Made by a program: the position numbers and the translations under genes. From contig CAIXGW010000330.1 in NCBI GenBank assembly GCA_903919145.1, positions 1 through 35,561 of the forward strand: a stretch of DNA of 35,561 nt, written 5' to 3'. This DNA is from an uncultured Myxococcales bacterium. Lineage in GTDB: Bacteria > Myxococcota_A > UBA9042. A model generated the notes under the pieces. That model worked only from the letters and a program-made list of their open reading frames with translations. It was not told where the DNA came from and searched no databases. Positions 25,087 to 33,517 of this stretch are shown one piece after another. Positions within the stretch are counted from its first letter, which is position 1. The number at the start of each line of letters is the position of its first letter.

Positions 25087-26982
25087 TTACCAGCCGGTCG
25101 TGTGGACGGCCGTGCTCGCTGCCTGGGTCGGCCACGCACCGGTCAGGCGGCCATTGGCGTGGCCCAGGGCAAAGAACGGCACGCCGCTCGGCGCCTGGAT
25201 GTCCAGTCTCACACCAGCGCCTGTCGCAACAGCTTCTTTTGACAGCGGTAACGCCAAGACTTGGTGACCTGGGTTCATATACGCAGAGGTCACCAGTGCC
25301 CAACCGTCGGCGCCGCGCCGCGTCAGAGCCGTGGCCGTCCCTTGGCCCGGTGGCAGGTCGACCTTGACGGTGGTCTGTCCAGCCGCGCTCCAGCGGATCA
25401 CCCGCACAAAGTCTTGCGAATCCCGCCAGGCCAGCAGCCCACCTGTGCCGTCGTCATCCGCGGCCACTGCCGGATTGGACCAGCTGGCGCCGCCCTCTTT
25501 GGCATCCAGCAGCACCGCCGGGCCCAACGGCTGGCCAGCGGCATCGCGCCATTGGGCTTGCCAGTGCGGGCTCGCCGCAGCGCGGACGGCCGTCAACAGC
25601 TGCCCAGACGGAGTGACGGCAAGCGCGGGCAGGCCAGAACCATCCGTCAGCTTCACGGGCGCACCCTGCTGCTGCCCATTGGTATCCAAGGGAATCGCAC
25701 TGATGTTGCCTCCGACCTTGTTGTACTGCACCAGCCACCAGCCGTCGGGTTGGCGCGCCAGCAGCCGGCGCTCGCCAGAAGTCAGCCACGGCAGCGCCAC
25801 CGCCGGGCCCAATAGTCCTTGACTGTCCAGAATCCACAGTTGGCCTTGGGTCTCGTTGGCCGCTGTCTGCAGCACGCCCAGGCGCTTCTTCTGGCCGCTC
25901 AGCGCCGCGGCTACAGGTCTTTCACTGCAGTCTGCCTTGACGGGCACGCTCATCCGCAGCGACTCGAACTGGCCGCTCTCTGCATAGTGCAGCACCTGCA
26001 TCGACTTGCACTTGCCCGACCCATCGCTGGTCATGGTCAAGAGCGCCATGCCCGTAGTCACGTCCGCGCTGAGGGCCGCTGGGCGCTGATCGGTCAAGAC
26101 TTGCGTCGCCTGCGCCGTGCAGGTCGGGGGATTGCCCAGCCCGACCATCGCCACGGGGCACGCGATTTGGGCCAGGCAGCCGGCGCCGACGTTGCACTCC
26201 GCCCCGTCGGTGCAGGCGCTGCCGACCAAGCTGTGCTCGCATTGTCCGGTCATGCTGTTGCAGAGGTCCTTGGTGCAGCTGACGCCGTCCAGACACAATT
26301 TGAGCTGTCCCACGCACTGTCCGCCGCCGCAATGGTCGTTCGCCGTGCAGGGGTTGGCGTCGCTGCACGTTCCTGGCGCCTTGTGGGGGCCGTCGACGCA
26401 CTTTTCAGTGGCCCAGTCGCAGTGTTGTACCGGAGATCCCGCAGTTGGGCAGCCGGGTAGGCAGAGCGGCAACTCGCCGATCATCGGTGCGACCACGCGC
26501 TTGCGGCAAGCCTTGCCGGCAAGAGTATCCGCGCAATAGTACAGGCCATTGCAGGGATTGCCGGGGCCCAGCGGCTGGCAGTCGCCGTCGACCGCGCAGG
26601 TCCCGCAGCTGTCGGCGCCGCCGTTGCACCAGCCGTCCGCGCAGGTGTCGCCCTTGGTGCAGACTTGACCGTCCTCGCAAGCTGCGCCATCAGGCCAAGA
26701 GACGGTGGTGCAGTGAAGATTCGCAGCGCACTTTGCGGTGCGGCAGTTCTTCTGGCTGTAGAATGCGCAGTCCTTGTCCGTCAAACACGCCGTCGCACTG
26801 GGACCGTCGACGTTGTCACCCCAGCCACCTGCAGTGGCATCGCTGCCGCCACCATCACCGACGTCGATCGCCGCATCGTCCTTGGCGCCAGTGCTATCAG
26901 CCGGGGCCGGAGCGCACGCGGCGAAGCTGGCTACCGCAACTGCTAAGACCGCTGTGAACCGCCAAAAGTCGCGCCTGTCCAT
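25087..26982 (-). CDS. Cys-rich lipoprotein with beta-propeller-like C-terminal half
   Basis: The 631-residue protein starts MDRRDFWRFTAVLAVAVASFAAC, a lipoprotein signal with twin Arg (lipid Cys about residue 23). After an Asp/Ala-rich linker come about 240 residues with over 40 Cys in repeated short modules (CLTDKDCAFYSQKNC, CEDGQVCTKGDTC, CSDANPCTANDHC), as in surface proteins of myxobacteria. The C-terminal half, about 300-631, has no Cys clusters and shows repeating GxPLG, LLAW, ARQPDGWWLVQY and GGLLAWRDSQ segments, suggesting a beta-propeller-like fold. A cell-surface role is inferred; no enzyme motif seen. ATG at 26982 follows GCGGAGGG. It is one of three such lipoproteins here. Confidence 0.82.
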   Translation of the reverse strand: MDRRDFWRFTAVLAVAVASFAACAPAPADSTGAKDDAAIDVGDGGGSDATAGGWGDNVDGPSATACLTDKDCAFYSQKNCRTAKCAANLHCTTVSWPDGAACEDGQVCTKGDTCADGWCNGGADSCGTCAVDGDCQPLGPGNPCNGLYYCADTLAGKACRKRVVAPMIGELPLCLPGCPTAGSPVQHCDWATEKCVDGPHKAPGTCSDANPCTANDHCGGGQCVGQLKLCLDGVSCTKDLCNSMTGQCEHSLVGSACTDGAECNVGAGCLAQIACPVAMVGLGNPPTCTAQATQVLTDQRPAALSADVTTGMALLTMTSDGSGKCKSMQVLHYAESGQFESLRMSVPVKADCSERPVAAALSGQKKRLGVLQTAANETQGQLWILDSQGLLGPAVALPWLTSGERRLLARQPDGWWLVQYNKVGGNISAIPLDTNGQQQGAPVKLTDGSGLPALAVTPSGQLLTAVRAAASPHWQAQWRDAAGQPLGPAVLLDAKEGGASWSNPAVAADDDGTGGLLAWRDSQDFVRVIRWSAAGQTTVKVDLPPGQGTATALTRRGADGWALVTSAYMNPGHQVLALPLSKEAVATGAGVRLDIQAPSGVPFFALGHANGRLTGAWPTQAASTAVHTTGW

Positions 26983-27178
26983 CGGCCCTCCGCGATCCGC
27001 CGCGCACTCAAAGACTGAGCATCGACAGAACGACTCACAGACCTTGCATTTTTCGTGCCTAGGGCTCTCAAGGCAGTTCAATGGGTTGTCTAGGCCTATG
27101 GTGCTGAACTATTCCACACATGAGCAGAAAACCATCATCTGTAGAGTTTCTCGACACTGCCTGCCGCCCCCATCGCCC

Positions 27179-27754
27179 CTAGGGCTTGGCCAGGGGATCG
27201 CGGATGCAGATCTTGCCCACAAAGGCGATGCTCGAGCAAGTCGGCAGTATTTTGGCACAGTCCGCCGCCGTGTTGCACGGGCCAGAGCAGTAGTAGCTGC
27301 TTTGGTACTTGGGGCCTTCGATGCACAGCGCCGTCTCGCAGTCGTTGCCGTCCTTGCAGGTGTCCACGCCCGACTTGCCGGTCCCGCGCACGCCCACCTT
27401 GCAGAAGCAGCCCTTGGCCAAGGTGCACTCGCAGCGCTCGCTGTCGATGCAGTCTACGTTGAAAGTGCAGGATTTATTGCTCGACTGCACATCGGAAGCC
27501 GCAACGTCAGCCACCGAGTCCGCGCCCAACTCTCCAACGGCGTCCGATGCTCCAGCGGCGTCCGCAGCGGTCCCGTCGACGCCTTCCCCGTCCCCGTCCA
27601 CGCCGGCACTATCCGGTCCGGCGGAACCATCCGAACCACCGACTTCTGCGCTCGCATCCGCCGCGGGGTTGGCCACCGGAGTCGCTGTGCCGCAGCCAGA
27701 AAGACCCAACAAAAGCAAAGCTGTAGCAGCCAGCAGGCGCATCGTGACCTTCAT
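27179..27754 (-). CDS. Small Cys-rich lipoprotein with acidic linker
   Basis: The 191-residue protein has a lipoprotein signal (MKVTMRLLAATALLLLGLSGC, lipid Cys 21), an Asp/Ala/Gly/Ser-rich linker (about 22-95), then a Cys-rich end with about 13 Cys: CTFNVDCIDSERCECTLAKGC, CKDGNDCETALC, YYCSGPCNTAADC and CSSIAFVGKIC. It resembles a short version of the larger lipoprotein in the window. ATG at 27754 follows AAAGGA by 6 bp. It starts 23 bp after the epimerase stop, so it may be the last gene of a rho-epimerase-lipoprotein unit. Function unknown. Confidence 0.8.
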   Translation of the reverse strand: MKVTMRLLAATALLLLGLSGCGTATPVANPAADASAEVGGSDGSAGPDSAGVDGDGEGVDGTAADAAGASDAVGELGADSVADVAASDVQSSNKSCTFNVDCIDSERCECTLAKGCFCKVGVRGTGKSGVDTCKDGNDCETALCIEGPKYQSSYYCSGPCNTAADCAKILPTCSSIAFVGKICIRDPLAKP

Positions 27755-27777
27755 CGTTGTCCTTTGGGTGGTCGCGA

Positions 27778-28716
27778 TCAGCTGGGATGCGCCGCGTACC
27801 ACTGCATGGCCCGGCGCAGCCCTTCGGCAAACTTGACGGCGGCGGTGTAGCCAAGATCCCGTTGCGCGGCGCCAATATCGGCCAAGCTGTCGCGGATGTC
27901 GCCGGCCCGCGGCGGCAGGAATTCCGGCTGCAGGTCGGTGCCCAGGCCCAGGTTGATGGCTGCCACCACATCCAGCAGCGAAACCCGCTCTCCGCAGGCG
28001 ACGTTGTACACATGCCCCGGAGCCGCAGGGGCATGCAGCGCCTTGAGGTTGGCCTCGATCACATTGTCGATGTAGCAGAAATCGCGGGTCTGGCCGCCGT
28101 CGCCAAACACTTTGGGCCGCTGGCCCTGCTGCATCAGCGTCACCCAGCGCGGAATGACGGCGGCGTACTCGCTGTCTGGCGCTTGGTGTCTGCCAAACAC
28201 GTTGAAGTAGCGCAGGGCAACAAACTCAAGACCATACACGCGGTTCCACACCTGCCCGTACTGCTCGCCAAACAGCTTGGTCGCGCCATAAGGGCTGATG
28301 GGCTGCGGCGCCATCGTCTCGACCTTGGGCAACACCGGGGTCTCGCCATAAGCCGAAGAAGACGCCGCGTACACCACCCGCTGCACTCCGGCGTGCCGCG
28401 CGGCCTGCAGCACGTTGAGCGTGCCGTTGACGTTGACGTCGTGGCTGGCCTCTGGATCCTGCACCGACCGCGCCACGCTGGGCAACGCGGCCTGGTGCAA
28501 GACATACTGCGCGCCGGCCATGGCCCGGTCTAGCAGGGTGCGATCGCGGATGTCGCCCTCGATCACCTCCACCTGCCCGGCGATGGCGCTCAGATTGACG
28601 CGCCGGCCGGTGGTGAAGTTGTCTACAATGCGCACCTGATCGCCGCGCTCGAGCAGCGCCGTCGCCAGGTTGGAGCCGATAAAGCCGGCGCCGCCCGTCA
28701 CTACTGCGATTGCCAT
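27778..28716 (-). CDS. NAD-dependent nucleotide-sugar epimerase (extended SDR)
   Basis: The 312-residue protein has the extended short-chain dehydrogenase pattern: NAD-binding GGAGFIGS (residues 8-15), VVYAASSSAYGE with the catalytic Ser, and SPYGATK with the Tyr-Lys pair near residue 142. LHQAALPSVARSVQDPEASHDVNVNGT and LRYFNVFGRHQ are typical of UDP-glucose / UDP-N-acetylglucosamine 4-epimerases of the WbpP group. The likely product is UDP-sugar C4 epimerisation for cell-surface polysaccharide. It begins 27 bp after the rho stop, and no promoter is obvious in that gap, so read-through from rho is likely. The precise sugar is not decided. Confidence 0.9.
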   Translation of the reverse strand: MAIAVVTGGAGFIGSNLATALLERGDQVRIVDNFTTGRRVNLSAIAGQVEVIEGDIRDRTLLDRAMAGAQYVLHQAALPSVARSVQDPEASHDVNVNGTLNVLQAARHAGVQRVVYAASSSAYGETPVLPKVETMAPQPISPYGATKLFGEQYGQVWNRVYGLEFVALRYFNVFGRHQAPDSEYAAVIPRWVTLMQQGQRPKVFGDGGQTRDFCYIDNVIEANLKALHAPAAPGHVYNVACGERVSLLDVVAAINLGLGTDLQPEFLPPRAGDIRDSLADIGAAQRDLGYTAAVKFAEGLRRAMQWYAAHPS

Positions 28717-28743
28717 GGCTACCTGCTGCTTGCGCCGCTGCGG

Positions 28744-29991
28744 CTACTGGTTCATGCCGTCCAGGAACATCTGATTGGTCTCGTACTTGCGGATCTTGTC
28801 TAGCAAGAACTCCATCGAGTCGATGACGTTGAGCGGGTGGAGCAGCTGGCGCAGCAGCCACACGCGGTTCAGCGTCCGCTCGTCAAACAGCAGATCCTCT
28901 TTGCGGGTGCCGGACTTGTTGATGTCCAGGCACGGGAAGATGCGCTTCTCCATCAGCTTGCGGTCCAGGTGGATTTCGCAGTTGCCGGTGCCCTTGAACT
29001 CTTCAAAGATCACTTCGTCCATGCGCGAGCCGGTGTCGATAAGCGCGGTGCCGATGATCGTCAGCGAGCCGCCCTCTTCGATGTTGCGCGCGGCGCCAAA
29101 GAAGCGCTTGGGCTTGTGCAGGGCGTTGGAGTCGACACCGCCAGACAGGATCTTGCCGGAGGGCGGCACCACGGTGTTGTAGGCGCGGGCCAGGCGGGTG
29201 ATCGAGTCGAGCAGGATCACCACGTCGCGGCCGTGCTCGACCAGGCGCTTGGCCTTCTCGATGACCATCTCAGCGACCTGCACGTGGCGGCTGGCGGGCT
29301 CGTCAAAGGTCGAGCTGACCACTTCGCCCTGCACGGTGCGCTGCATGTCGGTCACTTCTTCCGGGCGCTCGTCGATCAGCAGGACGATCAGGTAGATCTC
29401 CTTGTGATTGGTGGCGATGGCGTGGGCCAGCTCCTGCAGCAGCACGGTCTTGCCGGTGCGCGGCGGGGCGACGATCAGCGTGCGCTGGCCCTTTCCCTGC
29501 GGGCACATCAGGTCGACGATGCGGGTGGTGAAGCTCTTGGGGTGGTACTCCAGGCGCAGGCGCTCGTCTGGGTACAGCGGCGTCAAGTTGTCAAACAGAA
29601 TCTTGTTCTTGGCCGCCTCGGGCTCCTCAAAGTTGATCTCGTCGACCTTGAGCAGGGCAAAGTAGCGCTCGCCCTCGCGGGGGGGGCGGATCTCGCCGCG
29701 GACCGTGTCGCCATTGCGCAGGCCAAAGCGGCGGATCTGGCTGGGCGAGACGTAGATGTCGTCGCTGCCCGGAAAGTAGTTGTAGTCCGGCGAGCGCAGA
29801 AAGCCGTAGCCATCTGGCAGCACCTGCAGCACGCCTTCAGAGTAGATCGCGCCTTCGCGGCTGGTCTGCGCCTGCAACAGCGCAAAGATCAGGTCCTGGC
29901 GGTGCATCGAGGCGCCGTCGTCAATGCCAAATTCGTTGGCCATGCCGACGAGTTCGGCCATCTTCATGTGCTTGAGATCAATCAGATTCAT
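28744..29991 (-). CDS. rho: Transcription termination factor Rho
   Basis: The 415-residue protein is Rho over its whole length: N-terminal helix domain ([22 protein letters not shown]), cold-shock-like RNA-binding domain ([20 protein letters not shown]), Walker A ([11 protein letters not shown], near residue 177), Walker B/Q-loop region ([13 protein letters not shown] and [16 protein letters not shown]), and [25 protein letters not shown], all strongly conserved. No long insertion is present, unlike the actinobacterial type. It is a hexameric RNA helicase ending transcription. ATG at 29991 has only a weak GGTGA upstream. The gene starts 480 bp after the previous gene's stop, a long leader that fits autoregulation. 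The epimerase gene follows. Confidence 0.97.
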   Translation of the reverse strand: MNLIDLKHMKMAELVGMANEFGIDDGASMHRQDLIFALLQAQTSREGAIYSEGVLQVLPDGYGFLRSPDYNYFPGSDDIYVSPSQIRRFGLRNGDTVRGEIRPPREGERYFALLKVDEINFEEPEAAKNKILFDNLTPLYPDERLRLEYHPKSFTTRIVDLMCPQGKGQRTLIVAPPRTGKTVLLQELAHAIATNHKEIYLIVLLIDERPEEVTDMQRTVQGEVVSSTFDEPASRHVQVAEMVIEKAKRLVEHGRDVVILLDSITRLARAYNTVVPPSGKILSGGVDSNALHKPKRFFGAARNIEEGGSLTIIGTALIDTGSRMDEVIFEEFKGTGNCEIHLDRKLMEKRIFPCLDINKSGTRKEDLLFDERTLNRVWLLRQLLHPLNVIDSMEFLLDKIRKYETNQMFLDGMNQ

Positions 29992-30227
29992 CGGTTCACC
30001 AAAGTCCGGCGAGGATGCGGCCGGCGTAGGGTAGGGGGGCGATCGGCAGATGCAAAACGCGCAGTGCGGCGATCGAGGGTGATGCACGGGCTGCAGCGCG
30101 GGACGCCTGGCAACTCAGACCTGGGCGCTTGCTGCGGGGCTCGTGCGGTAGGGGCACGACTAGGAGAGGAGTAGCAGTTGGACGGGAAAGCAAGAAGGCT
30201 CAGGGCAAAGAACTAACACGACTAAAG

Positions 30228-30308
30228 CGGACAGAGCAGAAACAGCAGACAGAGCAGAAACAGCGGACAGAGCGGACAGAGCGGACAGAGCGGACAGAGC
30301 GGACACAT
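30228..30308 (-). promoter_or_regulatory. Nine 9-bp units in the rho leader, candidate Rho-binding (rut-like) site
   Basis: Nine consecutive 9-bp units run without a gap: five CGGACAG-type units (last one CGGACACAT), two CAGAAACAG and one CAGACAGAG among them. On the rho sense strand this gives CTCTGTCCG repeats, rich in C/U with YC dinucleotides and little self-pairing, ending about 235 nt before the ATG. E. coli rho is autoregulated by Rho-dependent termination in its leader, so this is a plausible equivalent. The leader between the repeats and the ATG (29992-30227) holds nothing I recognise. An upstream promoter could not be placed with confidence. Confidence 0.6.
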
Positions 30309-30471
30309 AAGACACATCAGCCAGATAACAGCAAACAGACACCAGGAGCGCAGCGGCAGCGCCAGTCGCTCCAGCCAATGCGTTGGCACAGGCGCCGAAG
30401 CCGAAGCCTGCGACGTGTACTCACCATTTTCGCCATCGGCGCGGAGAAATTAGCGGGGCCGGTCCACCTTG

Positions 30472-32277
30472 TCAAGGCTCTGGGCGGTGAAGAGCGCAGG
30501 GCGTCTGGCAGATTTCTACGGCCTGGCAGTCAAAGCGCAGGTGGTCGCCGGGCGCCAGGGCCTCCAAGGCCATTGCCTCTACCGATCCCGGCGGCAGCAG
30601 CGTGGCAAGGCGCTTGGCCACCTGCAGCAGCAGCGGCACGCCCACGGCAAAGTGGCTGTCGATCAAGCGCAGCCGGTAGGCCATCAGCCGCGCCGCTCGC
30701 CACGGTACAAAGGCCACTTCGGTCGCCGCCGGCCGCGTCCACAGGCCCACGCGCACCAGCTCGCGCACCAGCCAGAATGCCGCCACCGGATGGGCGCCGC
30801 GCAGGACGGTCTGGGTCAGCGTGGTCAGCAGCACTTCACTGCTGGCCGCCTCCGCCAATTGTGCTGGCAGATCAGGGGTCATCTTGAGGCTCTTGCCTCC
30901 CACCGCTGCATCGAGCAGCAGCGATCGCACCTGGGCGCTCAGCGGGTCGGCAGCCAGAAGATTCCAGCGATTCAGCGCATCTACCAAAGCCTCAGGGCGG
31001 TCAAGCAGCAATGCCACCGGCGCCAGCGACCCGCCGACCCGCTCGGTCAGCGCGTCGACCAGCGATCCGTCTCCGCTAAGGGCATAGGCCCGCGCCACCA
31101 GCCCGGCCAGAAACAGGTAGCGCAGCGGCTCGTTGTGGCCCATCCGCGTTTCCAGGCCATGGCCCAGCAGCAGAGAGCCGCCCCCCAGGCCGTGGGCGCG
31201 GCCATACTCGCGCAGCGCTGCGACCACCTGAGCCGGGTCCAGGGCCGCGCGCGTGCAGCCTGCCTCCAATTTCACATGGCGAATGACCACTTGGCCGGGC
31301 ACTGTGTCGCGGCGCGGCGCTGCCACCTGCACGTCCAGGCTGGGGCCGCTGACCACCGCGACCGGGATCTCGGCCGTTGCGGCCGCCACCGCAGCCGCCA
31401 GCTTTGAAGCCTGGGCACCGGACTTGGCGGCCCCTTCTGCCTTGGCCGCCGCCGCTGGCTTGGGGGCCGCAGCCGGCTCCTCATACTGGGCGGCGTACTT
31501 GGCAAATGCTGCTTCGTCAATGGGTTCAGCGTCGCCGGGGATGTCCAGATCTTCGTCGGGATCGTCGTCAGAGCGCTGCGGCGGCTTGGCAGCGACAGCG
31601 GCCGGTGCTGCGGCCGGAGCGGCTGCAGGGGCGGCTGCCACGGGCTTGGGCGCCGCGGCCGGGGCAGCTTGCGGCTGGCTGGCGCGGTTGGCAGCGGCGT
31701 CTTCCTCAGACTTTTCATCTTCCAAGAACTCATCGACATCCACGGTGCGCAGCCGCGGCACCGCCTGCTTGCCCAGGTCGGTCATGCCCCAGCGGATGCC
31801 GATCATCTTGATCCGGCCGGAAACGACCGCCCACTTGATCCAGTTCTTGAACGGCTCCAGGGTGATTGGCTTGCCGGGGTAGACGTAGCTGGTCAACATC
31901 CGGTGCATCTCATGGGTCGAGTGCAGGCGGCCACCGCCTTCAATGTCCAGGGCTTCCAGGGTGTACTTGACCAGCAGGGTGTTTTCGTCGAGCAGCCGCT
32001 TGAAGATCAGCTCGCGCATCTGCTCTTCGGTGGTGGCGGCAAAAAACTTCTCTGCCCACGGACCCAGCTGGACCTGGCCTTCGTTTTGGATGTCCAAGAA
32101 CGCCAGCAGGTGGTGGGCGTCGTCCTTGTTGTACAGGCCCTCTTCCTTCATCCAGTCGCGAAACTCACGCGTCGTCAGCTGGTTGCGCCGCAAGTGGCCA
32201 AAAACCTTGTTGACGGTAGCCAGCAGCGCTTCTTCGCGCACGCCGGGAAAGGTCGCATAGTCGATGCGCTGGGCCAT
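30472..32277 (-). CDS. Protein with helical N-domain and Ala/Pro linker, function unknown
   Basis: I do not recognise this family. The 601-residue product has a conserved-looking N-terminal part (about 1-190) with EEALLATVNKVFGHLRR, FRDWMKEEGLYNKDD and KNWIKWAVVSGRIKMIGIRWGMTDLG, which look like helical or winged-helix modules. A long Ala/Pro/Lys-rich and acidic linker (190-330) follows, then a mostly helical C-terminal part (about 330-590) with SGPSLDVQVAAPRRD. There is no signal peptide or membrane segment, so it is cytoplasmic. Start is ATG at 32277, preceded by GGAG; ATG at 32292 also has an RBS-like AGAGG. It is divergent from the aminotransferase-like gene. Confidence 0.72.
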   Translation of the reverse strand: MAQRIDYATFPGVREEALLATVNKVFGHLRRNQLTTREFRDWMKEEGLYNKDDAHHLLAFLDIQNEGQVQLGPWAEKFFAATTEEQMRELIFKRLLDENTLLVKYTLEALDIEGGGRLHSTHEMHRMLTSYVYPGKPITLEPFKNWIKWAVVSGRIKMIGIRWGMTDLGKQAVPRLRTVDVDEFLEDEKSEEDAAANRASQPQAAPAAAPKPVAAAPAAAPAAAPAAVAAKPPQRSDDDPDEDLDIPGDAEPIDEAAFAKYAAQYEEPAAAPKPAAAAKAEGAAKSGAQASKLAAAVAAATAEIPVAVVSGPSLDVQVAAPRRDTVPGQVVIRHVKLEAGCTRAALDPAQVVAALREYGRAHGLGGGSLLLGHGLETRMGHNEPLRYLFLAGLVARAYALSGDGSLVDALTERVGGSLAPVALLLDRPEALVDALNRWNLLAADPLSAQVRSLLLDAAVGGKSLKMTPDLPAQLAEAASSEVLLTTLTQTVLRGAHPVAAFWLVRELVRVGLWTRPAATEVAFVPWRAARLMAYRLRLIDSHFAVGVPLLLQVAKRLATLLPPGSVEAMALEALAPGDHLRFDCQAVEICQTPCALHRPEP

Positions 32278-32324
32278 GTCTGGGTGCTCCATTGGCCTCT
32301 GCGGCCCTGGGGATGGGCGGCACT

Positions 32325-32351
32325 GTAGCGAGAACTCGAGTTGCTCGCTAC
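32325..32351. repeat. 27-bp inverted repeat between divergent genes
   Basis: GTAGCGAG (32325-32332) and CTCGCTAC (32344-32351) form a perfect 8-bp inverted pair around AACTCGAGTT, itself a perfect 10-bp palindrome, plus one extra G. The arm CTCGCTACCC also opens the 97-bp repeats at 15349. It is 48 bp from the divergent start at 32277 and 63 bp from the GTG at 32414, well placed as an operator or REP-like hairpin. Confidence 0.7.
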
Positions 32352-32413
32352 CCTCTGAGGCGGTGCCCGACGCGTGCAGAGCGCTACGGCAGTCCTTGCC
32401 CAGAGGTGGAAAC

Positions 32414-33439
32414 GTGGCAGATCGCGCAACGCAAGGCATTTCTGCGATTCCTTCGCTGCGTGCCCAGGCCCCAACCGACCACCCGTGGCTCGATCCCCAG
32501 CGCTTTGCTCAGCGCCGGCACCTGCTGTCCATCGATCGCCACCACCGGCCGCAGCTGGCCGCGCCCGACACGGCGGCTTGGCAGTTCCAAAGTCTGGCCA
32601 GCCACTGGGCCGCGCTACTGCACACCGCCGACGGGCCGCTCAGCGCTTTGGACCTGCTGATTTGCCCGTCTCTTGGCGATGTCTTGCGGGCGGGGTTGAC
32701 GCTGCTTTTGCATCCTGGGGCCGTGGTCCTGCTGGCCGAGCCGGTAGCGCCCGAGGTGCTGCGGGCCATCGTTCAAGCGGAAGCGCAGTGGATCGACGTG
32801 GGCCGCACCGCCGCCGGCGACATCGACGAATTGGCGTTGCAGCGCGCCGCTCTTGCCCATCCGGGGGCGATCTTCTATGCCGAGCTGCCGCAGCTGCTGG
32901 GCCGGCTGGACCCGCCCGCAGAGGCTCTGCCTGACCTGCGCGCCAGCGTCCTTGACTTGCGCCACCAGGGCTGGCCGTCTCAGCTTCCCAAAGCTACGGC
33001 GGTGTTGCTGGCGCTGCGCGATGCCGATCACCCGCAGCTGCCAGTGCTGTACGCTGTGGCCACGCAGCCGGGGCTTGGCCAAGGGCTGGCGCTGTTGCTG
33101 GGCGATCCCCAGCTGCCGCAGCCGCTGGCAGAAAGGGCGCGGGCCGTGCTGCTCAGCTGGCGCGAATTTCCGCGGTGGGTGGCTGCCGCGCAACAGACCA
33201 TCGCGCAACGCGCCCAGCAATTGTCTTCCGCAGCAGAGGGTTGGCCAGGTCTGGTCGACGGCGGTCAGCGCGGCCTGCGCTGGGCGGCGCAGTGCCAGTC
33301 CGGAGACGCCAGCCAATTGCTGCAAAATCGGCTGGGCCTGCACCTGGGCTTTGCGGCCTACCCGGCCCATCCGATGCAGAATCTGCTGATCGCCGACCTT
33401 ACCGCAGCCGATTTTGGCCCCGCAGAAGCCCCCCGCTGA
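32414..33439 (+). CDS. PLP-dependent aminotransferase-like protein, probably degenerate
   Basis: The 341-residue protein resembles a fold-type I aminotransferase in layout: HPWLDPQRFAQRRHLLS, LDLLICPSLGDVLRAGLTLLLHPGAVVLLAEP (where a PGG..AL segment is expected), AEAQWIDVGRTAAGDIDELAL, and AVLLSWREFPRWVAAAQQ. I could not find a cofactor Lys in an SxxK or SLSK context, nor the Asp/Tyr pair in normal form, so activity is doubtful. Start is GTG at 32414 with GAGGT 7 bp upstream; the frame is open earlier. It is divergent from the unknown protein gene across the inverted repeat. This family call is tentative. Confidence 0.55.
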   Translation: MADRATQGISAIPSLRAQAPTDHPWLDPQRFAQRRHLLSIDRHHRPQLAAPDTAAWQFQSLASHWAALLHTADGPLSALDLLICPSLGDVLRAGLTLLLHPGAVVLLAEPVAPEVLRAIVQAEAQWIDVGRTAAGDIDELALQRAALAHPGAIFYAELPQLLGRLDPPAEALPDLRASVLDLRHQGWPSQLPKATAVLLALRDADHPQLPVLYAVATQPGLGQGLALLLGDPQLPQPLAERARAVLLSWREFPRWVAAAQQTIAQRAQQLSSAAEGWPGLVDGGQRGLRWAAQCQSGDASQLLQNRLGLHLGFAAYPAHPMQNLLIADLTAADFGPAEAPR

Positions 33440-33517
33440 GGGCCCTTTGTTTGACCGCGCCTGCTCTGGGCACTACTCTGCGTATCTGGGGGACGCCGCT
33501 CCACCCCCGGAGCGGTC

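Noticed and set aside
26983..27178. Sigma-70 promoter for the large Cys-rich lipoprotein
   Set aside because: TTGAAC-like and TAGGCA-like boxes can be found, but match and spacing are poor; I could not support a promoter call.
30129..30887. Plus-strand 252-residue open frame across the rho leader
   Set aside because: It is made by the 9-bp repeat and low-complexity Arg/Thr/Gln codons, has no RBS and runs into the antisense of the next gene. It reads as a chance frame.
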